From Chenopodium formosanum (taxonomy: Eukaryota > Streptophyta > Magnoliopsida > Caryophyllales > Amaranthaceae): a stretch of DNA of 64,000 bases. Shown in pieces: positions 43,446-54,911 of the stretch (positions are counted from its first letter, which is position 1; every line of letters begins with the position of its first letter). The position numbers were made by a program, and so were the translations under genes. The stretch covers positions 74,232,001 to 74,296,000 of the forward strand of contig CM044877.1 of assembly GCA_024500155.1 (NCBI GenBank). Reading direction: 5' to 3'. A model generated the notes under the pieces. The model searched no databases. It had not been told where the DNA came from and was given only the letters and a program-made list of their open reading frames with translations.

Positions 43446-45225
43446 ACTCCATGCTACCTAAGGAATTTTCTTTTTCTCAGTTGACCCTCCCCACCAGAAT
43501 CTAGAGCATATGGCATCTAGCTTCCCTAGAATGAACTTAGGGAGCTTGATGCAAGACATGAAGTATCTTGGAATAGAAAGCAAGGTGGGCTGTAGAAGGA
43601 CTAATTTCCCACCTCTTGAGAGGGTTTTAGTTTTCCAAGAAGAAAGTTTTTTTCCCATTTTATCAATAAGAGCAGATAGTTGTCTCCTATTTGGCTTTTG
43701 TTCTGATAAAGGAAAACCCAAGTAAATTCCCAAATCATTTGACTTTGACACACCAAGGACTTGCTCAAACTCATCAATCATATTAATTGAAGTATTTTTA
43801 GAGAAATATATTTGGCTTTTATCTTCATTTATCTTTTGTCCAGAGAGAGAGCAAAAAAATTTCAAGGTATCATTCACTGAATCAAGAGTTTTCTTATCAG
43901 CTATGCCAAAAAGGAGCACATCATCAGCAAATAGAAGGTGAGATATAGCAGTTTTTCCACCTCTAAATCTAAAAGGTTTCCATCTCTTTTGAGAGCATTC
44001 TAGGTGAATTTTTCTAGAAAGGAATTCAAGACAAAGAATGAATATGTATGGAGATAGAGGGTCCCCTTGTCTTATTCCTCTAGTTGGTTTGAACTGATTA
44101 GAAAGTTTGCCATTGATTAAGATTTGGGAATTAACAGAGGTTATGCAAGACATTATCAACGGAATAGAATTATGGGAAAATTGAAAGAATGCGGGCATTG
44201 TTCTATGAATGGCCATTCCAGCCTATCATAGGCTTTTTCTAGATCAAGTTTGAGAGCAAAAAGGCCTTGTGATCCCCTTTTCTTCTTCATTGAATGGAGA
44301 ATTTCGGAGGCAATGATATAATTTCGGAGGCAATGATATAATTGACCTCAGTTCCCTTAAGGAAGCTGTTTTGATTTGGGGAAATAATGGAATAGAGAAG
44401 GGGTCTTATCCCGTTGACTAGTATTTTAGCCACAATTTTGTAAGAGATGTTTACTAAGCTTATTGGTCTGAAGCTAGTAATGAGAAAAGGGGAAAGAACT
44501 TTTGGAACCAAGCAGATGACAGTGTTGTTGATGCAAGGTGGGACTTGTTTGGTGTTGAAAATTTGTTTGACAAAGGGGATGCAGTCTTGGCTCACTAGGT
44601 GCCAGGTTTTTGGAAAAACGATGCATGAAAACCATCTATCCCTGGGGCTTTCAAGGGACCTATGGAGAACAAAGCATCATGAATTTCTGTCATGGAAGGA
44701 ATTGCATCACATGTAATGGAAGCTAAGGAATTGATGGTGGGGGGAGTAGGGATGAGCTGAGAGGTGAAGAGGTTTTTGAAGTGGTAGAGGATATGATCAT
44801 GGATATCAGTAGGATTTTCCAACCATTGCCCAACAGAATTTTTTTATGGAGAGAATTTTGTTTCTTTTTCCTCTTATTATGGCTGAATTGTGAAAAAACT
44901 TGGTGTTTCTGTCACCATTTAACAGCCATTCAATTTTGGCTCTAGTTGCCCAGAACATCTCTTCCTGGTCAAGGATGTGGTTCAACTCAGATTGCAGTTT
45001 CTGCTCTAGGTCAAGGAGGAAGGTATTGTTTGGATTGCTATCAAAGGCCAATTGAATACCATTTATTCTGGCAAGGAGTCTTTTCTTTTTGTTTTTTTGG
45101 TTTGTAAAGTGGTTTGCAGCCTAAGTTTTCAGGTCATAAGCTAGAAGGTTTGTTTTTTGCTGGAAGTTTTGGTTGTAAGATTGCCATTTAGACTGAACAA
45201 AGGGAAGGAAATCAAGGTTAGATAG
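43446..45225 (-). pseudogene. LINE reverse transcriptase
   Basis: Frames 45051-44806, 44822-44595, 44595-44287 and 44216-43458 are successive pieces. Recognisable are G-P-L-K-A-P-G-I-D-G-F-H-A-S-F-F-Q, F-R-P-I-S-L-V-N, T-R-G-I-R-Q-G-D-P-L-S-P-Y and the catalytic L-L-F-A-D-D-V-L-L-F. A 20-bp tandem duplication near 44302-44341 and other shifts break the frame. Upstream it runs into the gypsy insertion at 45226. Confidence 0.87.
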
Positions 45226-46931
45226 TGTAGACACCTAAAAATGTCTCCCCAAAACCAAACCCGATGATAAATAACCTTTCACCGCCACTATTGGTCGGGT
45301 TTAGTATTTAATCCCGAGAGTGCTTAAAAAAATCGTATTTTATTAAATTCATATTTTTGAACAGTCCATGGATAAGTCTTGATGTTTGGTAAAAGCATAG
45401 TTTTACTTTCAGCACAAACTTATTAATTAATTCTAGCCCAAACCTTTTTTATTTTATTGTTTTATTATTTATTTTTGGCCCAAACTCTTTATTTATTTTT
45501 ATTTAATTATTTTCTTATTTTAGCCCGAATAATAAAAGCCAGAAAAAGCCCGAAATTATCAATCGGCACTTAAAAAGCTGAAAGAAGTTAGGGTTAAAAA
45601 TGAATTTAGACGGAAAATGGACTGGAAATTCCCGAGCCACGGCAAACTGCCACCGTGTCACGGGAATCCTTCCAGTCTGACGATGGGACTTCCCGTGACA
45701 CGGGAGATCTGCCGTGACACGGGACATTTCGTGTCCTTTCCGCGTAAACCCTTAACGCGTTTTTCATCCCGTTTTCTGAAAATTTCCCGCGTCACTCCAA
45801 AAGTGTACCGTGTCACGGGAAAGTGTACCGTCTGACGGTGGGGCTTCCCGTATCACGGTACAGTCTGATCGTGTCACGGGATACTTTTTTAGGGTTTTTT
45901 TCATTTTAGGGTTCCGTGTGCTCCCTCAGCACATTTTCCCTATAAATACCCCCTCATTTCTGATGTACGGGGCACCGAGTAATTCTCTAATTTTATTCTC
46001 CTCTCTTCTATGCTTTAGCCTAAACACTAGCCTACCCTTTTCTACTTCAAAATTCCTTCTTCAAGCACTCAAAGGAGTCCATACTTTACTCGTGGTTCTA
46101 TCCTTAAGCCTAGGCGTGAAAGGTAGAATTGTTTGAGGGTTTGGCCCTAAAATCAACTTTACTTTATTTAATTTAATTTAATCGTCGTTTTATTATTTTC
46201 TTGAAGTTACTAACTCGTTTATTATTTTGTAGTTGCAAACAAACAGAATCAAAGTAAGAGTCATGCTCCTTTTATTTTTATTATTTTTCTAACGATTTTA
46301 TGTTGTTGGAATTGTGATTAAATTGGTTTTAATATTAATGTTGTTTTATTATATTTATGATCACGATATTGCATGTTTAAAGGGAATATGTAATTGAAAA
46401 TCACGCCTAATGAGATAATTTGGACAATCGGTTTAGGATCCTTTTAATCTTATTATTAATTGAAGTGATCACAAATATTTTAGAATTATGTGTTCATTAA
46501 TGTTCCACCAATTTAGTTAAATAATATTTTGGAGCGAATTGAATATTTTGTTTGTATGCCTTTGAGATCACATGAATGATTTTTCACTATAAGAATCGAG
46601 TAGAGGCCAATACGGGCGAATGTGACTCCATGACTCACTTCGTACCATCATCTCCGATCCTCCTTTCGTGGTTCCGAACCATATGGAGTTAGTAATCTCA
46701 TGGATTATGAATGGGGTGTAACCTTCACGGGTCAATCGTTGTCCCTTATCGTGGTTGCCCTTTTATGATCCGTGAACGGTTTACAAGTTCCTTAAAAATT
46801 TGTTGGCGGCTCCCTACTTTATTTGTCCCTAATCGTTGTCCCTAATCGTAATGTCAATTCCCACTTCCTATGAGTGCCAAGCATATTCACAACATGCTTT
46901 TAACCTAGGCGCACTTCGAGCGACGCCTACA
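45226..46931 (+). repeat. 5' LTR of the gag-only element
   Basis: 1706 bp, TG/CA ends. A TATA box CCCTATAAATACCCC lies at about 45940-45953. In the 300 bases before it are at least five short palindromes CCGTG-N-CACGG or CCGTC-N-GACGG (45653, 45693, 45712, 45808, 45828) plus degenerate ones. Open frames over this region are low-complexity by-products. Confidence 0.9.
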
Positions 46932-46952
46932 ATTTGGCGACTCCACTGGGGA
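46932..46952 (+). other. Primer-binding site of the gag-only element
   Basis: TTTGGCGACTCCACTGGGGA follows the LTR after one base. It differs from the Tat element's TGGCGCCCACCGTGGGG, so the two elements probably use different tRNA primers. Confidence 0.75.
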
Positions 46953-49127
46953 GGATTCTTAATTATTTATCGATTTGAGTGATCGATATTTAATTAAGTT
47001 GAGTGGATGAGACTTGAAAGATTCTTGAAAAAATATTCCTGTGATTAATTTGGCATTTTTGCATAGACGTTTTAACGTCGCATTCAGGTCTGTCCCGTAG
47101 GAAAAATTGGATAACTTGGTTGCGCGCGAAGGAAAACAGGGCACCAGTCAGATCTTCTGATTGCCGTGCCACGGCAGAATCTGCCGTGTCACGGTACAGT
47201 GCACCGTCTGACGGTGCACAGTACCGTGACACGGGAATTTTTGCCGTGTCACGGCAGTCCTAAAATCAGTTCGGTGGCTTATTTTCTTTCCTCAAAGTCG
47301 ACTTCCTTCTATTTTTCTGAAAAAACGTATGTGTTCTACATGCGTCTTAGCCCCGGGGGATTTAAGCCCTATCGACCCAAAAACGCTCATGGCAATAAGG
47401 GTTCATCCGAGTTATTAAATCCACCCAAACCATGGAGTCAAGTGCGATTTCATTACGAACTCGCGGAGCCGCCCGTTGGCATACACCCTCAACGGAGGCT
47501 GCCTTGCTAACGCGTCCAAACTCTTAACCATGGTACCCTTTTGACACCCAAAGCTTGACCAATAGTTGAACATAGATCTTGACTCTAGGTTGCGAACTTT
47601 TTACATCATCGTGCCTAAATGCTATGTGGTTGTTTGGTGCTAACCTTCATGTGTTTGCTCTTTTGTTTAACCCATGACCGAGGGTTTTTATTCTCACATA
47701 GTAATTAGTACGGATCTAAAATCGGTTAAAATCTGGAAAAATCACAAAACTGACCTGGAACTGCGCATCGTGTCACGGCATGTTCTGCCGCGCCACGATG
47801 AACAGTGCCGTGACACGGGGCTGTCTACCGTCTGACGGCAGACTGCACCGTGTCACGACAGTCTGCACCGTGACACGGTGCCCAGGAAAGTGTCCTGTCA
47901 GTCTTTTTTTTCGATTTTTGTGCGAATGTTGTGTCCAGTTTGGTGTCATGTCTAGCTATACGGTCAAAACACGCGTCTATAACTTCACTTAATCACTCAC
48001 ATGTCGTGTTCACACACTTTTTGCTTTAAGTCGTGCACCACTTTTTTTTACCGTATTTTAGGGAAGTCTTGTTTTTGTGTCATTTTTTTTCGAAGTAAGT
48101 CGGATGGTATCCTCCCTTTAAAAATAAACAAGTAGAATTTCAAAATTATAGATTTTTTTTTTTTAAAAAAAAAAATAAAAAAAAATTATCGTGTCACGGT
48201 ACAGTGCACCGTCTGACAGGGTGCCGTACCGTGGCACGGGAATGTTCACCGTGGCACGGCAATTTCCACCGTGACACGGTGGATTTTCAAAAAAAAAAAA
48301 AAAAAAAAAAAAAAAATTCGTGTCACGGTACAGTGCACCGTCTGACGGGATGTCGTACCGTGGCACGGGAATGTTCACCGTGGCACGGCAATTTCCACCG
48401 TGACATGGTGGATTTTCCAAAAAAAATAAAAAAAATAAAAAAAAAATTCCGTGTCACGGTACAGTGCACCGTCTGACGGTGTGCCGTACTGTGGCACGGG
48501 AATGTTTACCGTGGCACGGGAAAGTTCACCGTGTCACGGCAATTTCCACCGTGACACGGTGGATTTTCCAAAAAAAAAAAAAAAATTGTCGTGTCACGGT
48601 ACAGTGCACCGTCTGACGGTGTACCGTACCGTGGCACGGGAATGTCCACCATGGCACAAAAAAAAAAAAAAAAAAAAAAACGCGTCAGTCAAGTCTTCTG
48701 TGTTAATTTGATCCTCGCGTCAGTCATTTTGGTTATTGTTCACATGTCTAGCCATACGATCATACCCCGAGTCTTATGACATCACTTAGTCACTCACGAG
48801 TCAAGTATAGTCCACACACTTTCTTTATGTTCCGACTCGAGTCATGCACCAGGTCGTTTATGATCGTATATTAGGTTCATGCACCCTTTTTTCGTCATAA
48901 TAAAAAAATGAGTGGAGTTTTCTCACCTGTTTTCAAATGTCTATTTTTTTCCTTCCTTTCCTATCTTGAGCAATGAGTCAAACAATTAAGTGAATTATTT
49001 TATTTCACAGTACTTGGTCAAGGAACAGGGATAGATCAATACGGTTCGAGCCATTACCGCAACAATCTCTCAGATCTAATAGGCGTTCAAAGAGAACTTT
49101 GTCATCTCCGTTACTCATCACCTTTCA
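46953..49127. other. Long leader of the gag-only element, rich in palindromes
   Basis: 2.2 kb between primer-binding site and gag. Palindrome clusters lie at 47163-47260, 47768-47880 and 48190-48660. A roughly 100-bp segment (CATGTCTAGC...CACACACTTT) occurs twice in diverged form (47948-48035, 48743-48850). No credible protein. Confidence 0.7.
48190..48660. repeat. Tandem array of about 130-bp palindrome-bearing units
   Basis: Four units begin at about 48190, 48319, 48450 and 48590. Each starts CGTGTCACGGTACAGTGCAC, continues with CCGTCTGACGG and several CCGTGGCACGG / CCGTGACACGG palindromes, and ends in a run of A. The fourth is cut short. The open frames in this array are artefacts of the repeat. 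Confidence 0.85.
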
Positions 49128-50231
49128 ATGGCCACTAAAGAAGACATTGAGAACATCAACAAATCCATTGAGGCACTGTCTTCCATGATGCAAACCCTTA
49201 CCACTAGGGTCACTACCATGGAACAAAACAAGGTCACTGTTTCCACCCTTGACAAACTGAAGGAACGAATGAGTAAGATCTCTGAGGATTTCACTTATGT
49301 GGAACGACCTCCCACTCCTTTGGATGTGAAGGATAGACTCCCCGAAAAGTTCTCCACTGCTGATATTCCAAAGTTCAAGCCTACTGACAATCCAATATTC
49401 CATTTGAAGGCGTTCTCTGCAACCATGGCTCTTAAGGGATTGGACGTAACACTCTTCCCTACGGTGTTCCCTCTCTCCTTAGAACATGCTTGCCAACAAT
49501 GGTTTTATTCCTTAGATGCCAAGCATACTGCGACTTGGCAAGATATCACCGACAGTTTCATGAATCGTTACAAGTGTAACATTCAAACTAAAACTTCTGA
49601 ACGTGAACTCTCCATTCTCAAACAGAAAGAGAATGAAGGCTTCACCGCTTACCTGAACAGGTGGAGGGAAACAGCTTCACTCTTGGTAGATCCCCGCAAA
49701 GAAAGAGAGATGGTTTGCCTCTTTATTCAAAATCCGACTCATAAATATAGGGAACATCTCAAATTTCTTCCACTGAACACTTTCGAAGCTGTATACGACA
49801 TCGGCATCAATATCAAGGATGAGCTAATAAAAACTGCTGGTAGTAACAATAATAACACTTGGAAAAACAAGAAGAACGATCATCCTTCTTCTTCGTCTTC
49901 TAAGCACGAAAATACTACCAACAATATAGGCCAAGTTGATATCAATGAAGTGTTAGCTCTTGATACTCCATTGCCCAAGAAGAAAAGAACTTATACTCCT
50001 TTACGAATGACTTATGATGCGACCTTTGATCGCTTTTACAGTCAAGGCTTGATCACACCTATTATAGAGCCAAAACCTGAAGAAAGGAGCGCCAAATGGA
50101 ATCCTAATGCCCATTGCAAGTACCATCAAGGAAGGGGCCACACTACAGAGCAATGTTGGAATTTGAAGGACGCCATTCAAGACTTGATAGATGCAAACAA
50201 ACTTCATGTCCCTCCAGGCGACAAGAAGTAA
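49128..50231 (+). CDS. Gag protein of the non-autonomous gypsy-type element
   Basis: 367 residues, uninterrupted. Residues about 5-60 are a probable coiled coil (many Lys, Glu and Leu). About 105-205 is the retrotrans-gag domain: A-C-Q-Q-W-F-Y-S-L, T-W-Q-D-I-T-D-S-F-M-N-R-Y and the later A-Y-L-N-R-W-R. A Ser/Asn-rich linker follows. The C-terminus carries C-K-Y-H-Q-G-R-G-H-T-T-E-Q-C-W, the Cys/His motif typical of Tat-like Gag proteins, with the usual N-L-K-D-A-I-Q-D-L-I. It would form the cytoplasmic particle that packages the element's RNA. It stays open while pol is absent. The start is the first ATG of the frame. Confidence 0.9.
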   Translation: MATKEDIENINKSIEALSSMMQTLTTRVTTMEQNKVTVSTLDKLKERMSKISEDFTYVERPPTPLDVKDRLPEKFSTADIPKFKPTDNPIFHLKAFSATMALKGLDVTLFPTVFPLSLEHACQQWFYSLDAKHTATWQDITDSFMNRYKCNIQTKTSERELSILKQKENEGFTAYLNRWRETASLLVDPRKEREMVCLFIQNPTHKYREHLKFLPLNTFEAVYDIGINIKDELIKTAGSNNNNTWKNKKNDHPSSSSSKHENTTNNIGQVDINEVLALDTPLPKKKRTYTPLRMTYDATFDRFYSQGLITPIIEPKPEERSAKWNPNAHCKYHQGRGHTTEQCWNLKDAIQDLIDANKLHVPPGDKK

Positions 50232-51440
50232 TGAATACAAGGCTCACAGATCCTTCGTGCAAGATTTCATGATTTTTTTCTTTATCATTCTTCTCCATTC
50301 CCCCATTCATGTCTAGCATAGGTTTTCCACTTTGAATTTTTTTATATGTTTCATGTGTTTCGTTCACCTTTTCCATTAATGAAATGAGAAATTTTCCTTT
50401 ACATCTCGATCATAGAATTTTCCATTCATTCATTCATTCTCAATTAAAAAAAAAAAAATCAATTACCGAACTAAACTTAAGGTACACCAATGACTTGAGG
50501 CACCTTTGCAACCATGTCATTCCCTGTTAACCGTTCAATCACATTCCATTTCTTCATCAACCATTTTGAGCCTCGTCTAACGTTTGGCCTTCATTTCTTC
50601 AACCCACATTCACTTAACCCTGGGATTGGAAGATGTGTAATTGTACAACATTCAAAAAGCAAGTAAAAAAAAAAAAAGAAGAAACCAGCAAAGCAACAAT
50701 AAAACAATGTCTAAAGGCAAGTGTTCCAATGTCTTTGATATGAACACGTCTCAAATTGCGTATCTCATCGAGTGTTTGGTACCGTGCCTGAGAAACATGA
50801 ATGCTAAGTGAGTGATGGACCGCATGATCTGAGATTGTATACATTGATTCAAAAAAAAAAGAGAAAAAAAAGAAATTCAAAACAAAAAAAAAAAGGGTTG
50901 AAAATAAACTTGCAAAAATTCAAAATTTTCAAATCCAAAATTACACATCTTGGGGATTCTCTCGGGTATTGAGCCTTTTATCCCTTTCTTCCTTAAACCA
51001 TTAACTTAACCACATTACAACCCTTGAAAGACCTCTTTGAGGTGTACATACACTTGTGCAAAGTTCGGTTAGAGCTACGTTTGGCCTGATTCCTAACGGA
51101 TACGTAGGCAACCTCACATTGAGGTGCGGCCACATTCACATTCATATCTATACATGATCGAGTCAAAGAATATCCAATACTTATCCCTACCCATTTAGAG
51201 CTAGACTTGGGGGCTTGAACCCAAATCACATTAGCTTACCCAGCCTGAAGAGTCATCATCTTTGACTTTTCTCACATCTCTTTCCATCGCCATAACCCTT
51301 GCAGCCAGCCTTAGTATCACATTCACACACTTCACTCACACATCCATATCCATATCCATATCAATCATCCTTCCCTTTAAGAGTCCTTTATCATGAAATC
51401 TTATTTCAACACTGTGCATGTTTCATCATATTTGAAGACA
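50232..51440. other. Non-coding part downstream of gag
   Basis: No pol motif on either strand. It contains A-rich tracts and, at about 51060-51130, the stretch GTTTGGCCTGATTCCTAACG followed by GATACGTAGGCAACCT, which I recall as recurrent in plant gypsy-type sequences. Its role is unknown. Confidence 0.6.
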
Positions 51441-51467
51441 ACATTCAGTAGAAGAAACATTGTATAC

Positions 51468-51740
51468 TTGCTTAGCTTCCTGACCTGAGCAATGTTCATT
51501 GTTTCGCATAATGTGCTAAGAAACATTTATATATCAATGATTTTTAATCATACAAAGCATATCGTGCTTAGCTCCTTGACCTAAGCAACGCAATAATCAC
51601 TATACGTGCTTAGCTTCCAGACCTAAGTGACGTTCATAATCGCTTCTTTACACCATATATGATGCTTAGCTCCCTGACTTAAGTTCATTCATCTATCGTG
51701 TCACATGATGTAATTGTCCTTAGCCTCCTGGCCTAAGAAC
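51468..51740 (+). repeat. Dispersed tandem repeat CTTAGCTnCCTGACCTAAG
   Basis: Five copies (about 51470, 51568, 51627, 51661, 51720), 34-100 bases apart. Each is a short imperfect palindrome (CTTAGnTnnnnGACnTAAG). Degenerate, so older than the array at 52156. Confidence 0.7.
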
Positions 51741-52155
51741 ATGCATCATACATACATTATTTTCAGGACAAGCAATTCAATCCATACGATTCATTTCGTC
51801 TTGCTCAAGGAGAAGGTTCAAAACTTCTTTCCTTATTTTATTTTGAGGAAATTCAAAAAACTTTTTCCAAGTTTTCATCGAAGGAAGTTCGAAAATAAAA
51901 GTTCAGTTTTCACATCTTTCTTTTTCGGGAGAAAGTCGGTACCCTCCACTCATGACAAAAATTGACAGAAAATTTTTGCTTTTGCATCTTCGTTTGCTTG
52001 TGTCTGCACACACACATATACACACACACACACACACACTCACAAGTCATACACATGTCATGTCACATCAAGTCAAACTTGGTCAAGTTAGTGATCAAGT
52101 CAATCACAGTATATACGAGTCCATTGGCAAATTTATTTTTGCAGGTCTTATCTAC

Positions 52156-52250
52156 AGCCCACGTCCGGGGACAAGCGGACCATCTCTAGCCCACGTCCGG
52201 GGACAAGCGGACCATCTACAGCCCACGTCCGGGGACAAGCGGACCACCAT
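52156..52250 (+). repeat. Three 32-bp tandem repeats
   Basis: Units beginning AGCCCACGTCCGGGGACAAG at about 52156, 52188 and 52220, almost identical, hence recent. The CCCACGTCCGGGG core is partly self-complementary. Confidence 0.85.
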
Positions 52251-52302
52251 CATTTCATGACGCAAGGTTCTCGATACACAGAGACTTGCAATCTCATCAT
52301 CT

Positions 52303-52950
52303 TTCAACTTTCCTCAAGCATGGAAAGTATTATCCGGTGGATTTTTCTTCAAGTATAGAAAACCGCCAAATCGGCTTTCCTCAAGCATGGAAGGCATTAT
52401 CGGTGGAATTCTTCAAGCATAGAATGACACCATATTCATCAGTCGGCTTTCCTCATGCTTGGAAAGCGTTATCGGTGGATTTTTCTTCAAGTATAGAAAA
52501 CCGCCAAGTCGACTTTCCTCTTGGAAAGCGTTATCGGTGGATTTTTTCTTCAAGTATAGAAAACCGCCAAGTCGGCTTCTCAGGCATGGAAAGCGTTATC
52601 GGTGGATTTTTCTTCAAGTATAGAAAACCGCCAAGTCGACTTTCCTCTTGGAAAGCGTTATCGGTGGATTTTTTCTTCAAGTATAGAAAACGCCAAGTCG
52701 GCTTCTCAGGCATGGAAAGCGTTATCGGTGGATTTTTCTTCAAGTATAGAAAACCGCCAAATTCTTTTGTCGGCTTTCCTCAAGCATGGAAGGCATTGTC
52801 GGTGGATTTCTTCAAGCATAGGAAGACACCAAATTCATTTGTCGACTTTCCTCAGGCATGGAAAGTATTATCCAGGCTTAGAAAACTACCAAACTCTTCA
52901 GTCGGCTTTCCTCAAGCATGGAAAGCATTTCAACAAATGTCACTCGGTGA
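52303..52950 (+). repeat. Minisatellite of about 60-bp units near the 3' LTR
   Basis: Ten or more units with the pattern CTTTCCTCAAGCATGGAAAG, CGTTATCGGTGGATTTTTC, TTCAAGTATAGAAAACCGCC. Unit lengths vary. A 226-codon frame through the array exists only because the unit lacks stops; it has no known domain. Tandem arrays before the 3' LTR are known from Tat/Ogre-like elements. Confidence 0.85.
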
Positions 52951-53187
52951 AGTCCTTCAAGCTTAGGAAGCTGCCAAATTCGTTTGCCACCGATACACTG
53001 GTGCCAGATACGTATTCTATCCCTTTACTCTTTTATCTGTGGAATTAACATCTTTCTGCAGGTATCGGCGTATGCAGAGTGATTTAGGATCGTAGAACGT
53101 CTTAAATCATTCTCCGTCCCTATCGGCTACTTTGACTATCGTTTTCGAAACTGACGTTTCAACAAACTTAGTCAAAGTGGGGGCTTC

Positions 53188-54906
53188 TGTAGACACCTAA
53201 AAATGTCTCCCCAAAACCAAACCCGATGATAAATAACCTTTCACCGCCACTATTGGTCGGGTTTAGTATTTAATCTCGAGAGTGCTTAAAAAAATCGTAT
53301 TTTATTAAATTCATATTTTTGAACAGTCCATGGATAAGTCTTGATGTTTGGTAAAAGCATAGTTTTACTTTCAGCCCAAACTTATTAATTAATTCTAGCC
53401 CAAACCTTTTTTATTTTATTGTTTTATTATTTATTTTTGGCCTAAACTCTTTATTTATTTTTATTTAATTATTTTCTTATTTTAGCCCGAATAATAAAAG
53501 CCAGAAAAAGCCCAAAATTATCAATCGGCACTTAAAAAGCTGAAAGAAGTTAGGGTTAAAAATGAATTTAGACGGAAAATGGACTGGAAATTCCCGCGCC
53601 ACGGCAGACTGCCACCGTGTCACGGGAATCCTTCCCGTCTGACGATGGAACTTCCCGTGACACGGGAGATCTTCCGTGACACGGGACATTCCGTGTCCTT
53701 TCCGCGTAAACCCTTAACGCGTTTTTCATCCCGTTTTCTGAAAATTTCCCGCGTCACTCCAAAAGTGTACCGTGTCACGGGAAAGTGTACCGTCTGACGG
53801 TGGGGCTTCCCGTGTCACAGTACAGTCTGACCGTGTCACGGGATACTTTTTTAGGGTTTTTATCATTTTAGGGTTCCGTGTGCTCCCTCAGCACATTTTC
53901 CCTATAAATACCCCCTCATTTCTGATGTACGGGGCACCGAGTAATTCTCTAATTTTATTCTCCTCTCTTCTATGCTTTAGCCTAAACACTAGCCTACCCT
54001 TTTCTACTTCAAAATTCCTTCTTCAAGCACTCAAAGGAGTCCATACTTTACTCGTGGTTCTATCCTTAAGCCAAGGCGTGAAAGGTAGAATTGTTTGAGG
54101 GTTTGGCCCCAAAATCAACTTTACTTTATTTAATTTAATTTAATCGTCGTTTTATTATTTTCTTGAAGTTATTAACTCGTTTATTATTTTGTAGTTGCAA
54201 ACAAACAGAATCAAAGTAAGAGTCATGCTCCTTTTATTTTTATTATTTTTCTAACGATTTTATGTTGTTGGAATTGTGATTAAATTGGTTTTAATATTAA
54301 TGTTGTTTTATTATATTTATGATCACGATATTGCATGTTTAAAGGGAATATGTAATTGAAAATCACGCCTAATGAGATAATTTGGACAATCGGTTTAGGA
54401 TCCTTTTAATCTTATTATTAATTGAAGTGATCACAAATATTTTAGAATTATGTGTGCATTAATGTTCCACCAATTTAGTTAAATAATATTTTGGAGCGAA
54501 TTGAATATTTTGTTTGTATGCCTTTGAGATCACATGAATCATTTTTCACTATAAGAATCGAGTAGAGGCCAATACGGGCGAATGTGACTCCATGACTCAC
54601 TTTGTACCATCATCCCCGATCCTCCTTTCGTGGTTCCGAACCATATGGAGTTAGTAATCTCATGGATTATGAATGGGGTGTAACCTTCATGGGTCAATCG
54701 TTGTTGCCTATCGTTGTCCCTTATCGTGGTTGCCCTTTTATGATCCGTGAACGGTTTACAAGTTCCTTAAAAACTTGTTGGCGGCTCCCTACTTTATTTG
54801 TCCCTAATCGTTGTCCCTAATCGTAATGTCAATTCCCACTTCCTATGAGTGTCAAGCATATTCACAACATGCTTTTAACGTAGGCGCACTTTGAGCGACG
54901 CCTACA
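53188..54906 (+). repeat. 3' LTR of the gag-only element
   Basis: 1719 bp. It differs from the 5' LTR by about 26 substitutions and a 13-bp duplicated ATCGTTG-type segment near 54697-54720. It contains the same TATA box (about 53901-53915) with the same upstream palindrome cluster (53608-53845). Confidence 0.9.
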
Positions 54907-54911
54907 GATAG

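Larger units (their letters stand above)
45226..54906 (+). mobile_element. Gag-only Ty3-gypsy-type retrotransposon, non-autonomous
   Basis: LTRs at 45226-46931 and 53188-54906 (TGTAGACACC...GACGCCTACA), a GATAG target duplication (45221-45225, 54907-54911), a primer-binding site TTTGGCGACTCCACTGGGG right after the first LTR, and an AAGTGGGGGCTTC polypurine tract right before the second. The 6.3-kb interior has one gene, gag. No protease, RT, RNase H or integrase motif was found in either strand's frames, so pol must be supplied from elsewhere. By eye the LTRs differ at about 26 sites plus a 13-bp repeat indel (about 1.5%), so it is recent. Confidence 0.9.

Noticed and set aside
48163..48779. 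Open frames over the palindrome array on both strands
   Set aside because: They arise from a stop-poor tandem repeat and poly-A/T (giving Lys or Phe runs). No start context or domain.
52156..52250. CRISPR-like spaced repeats
   Set aside because: Units are contiguous 32-bp tandem repeats with no unique spacers, inside a plant retrotransposon.
52286..52966. 226-codon frame, possible repeat protein
   Set aside because: It follows a 60-bp minisatellite whose units vary in length and contain no stops; the other frames are open too. No secretion signal or known repeat family.
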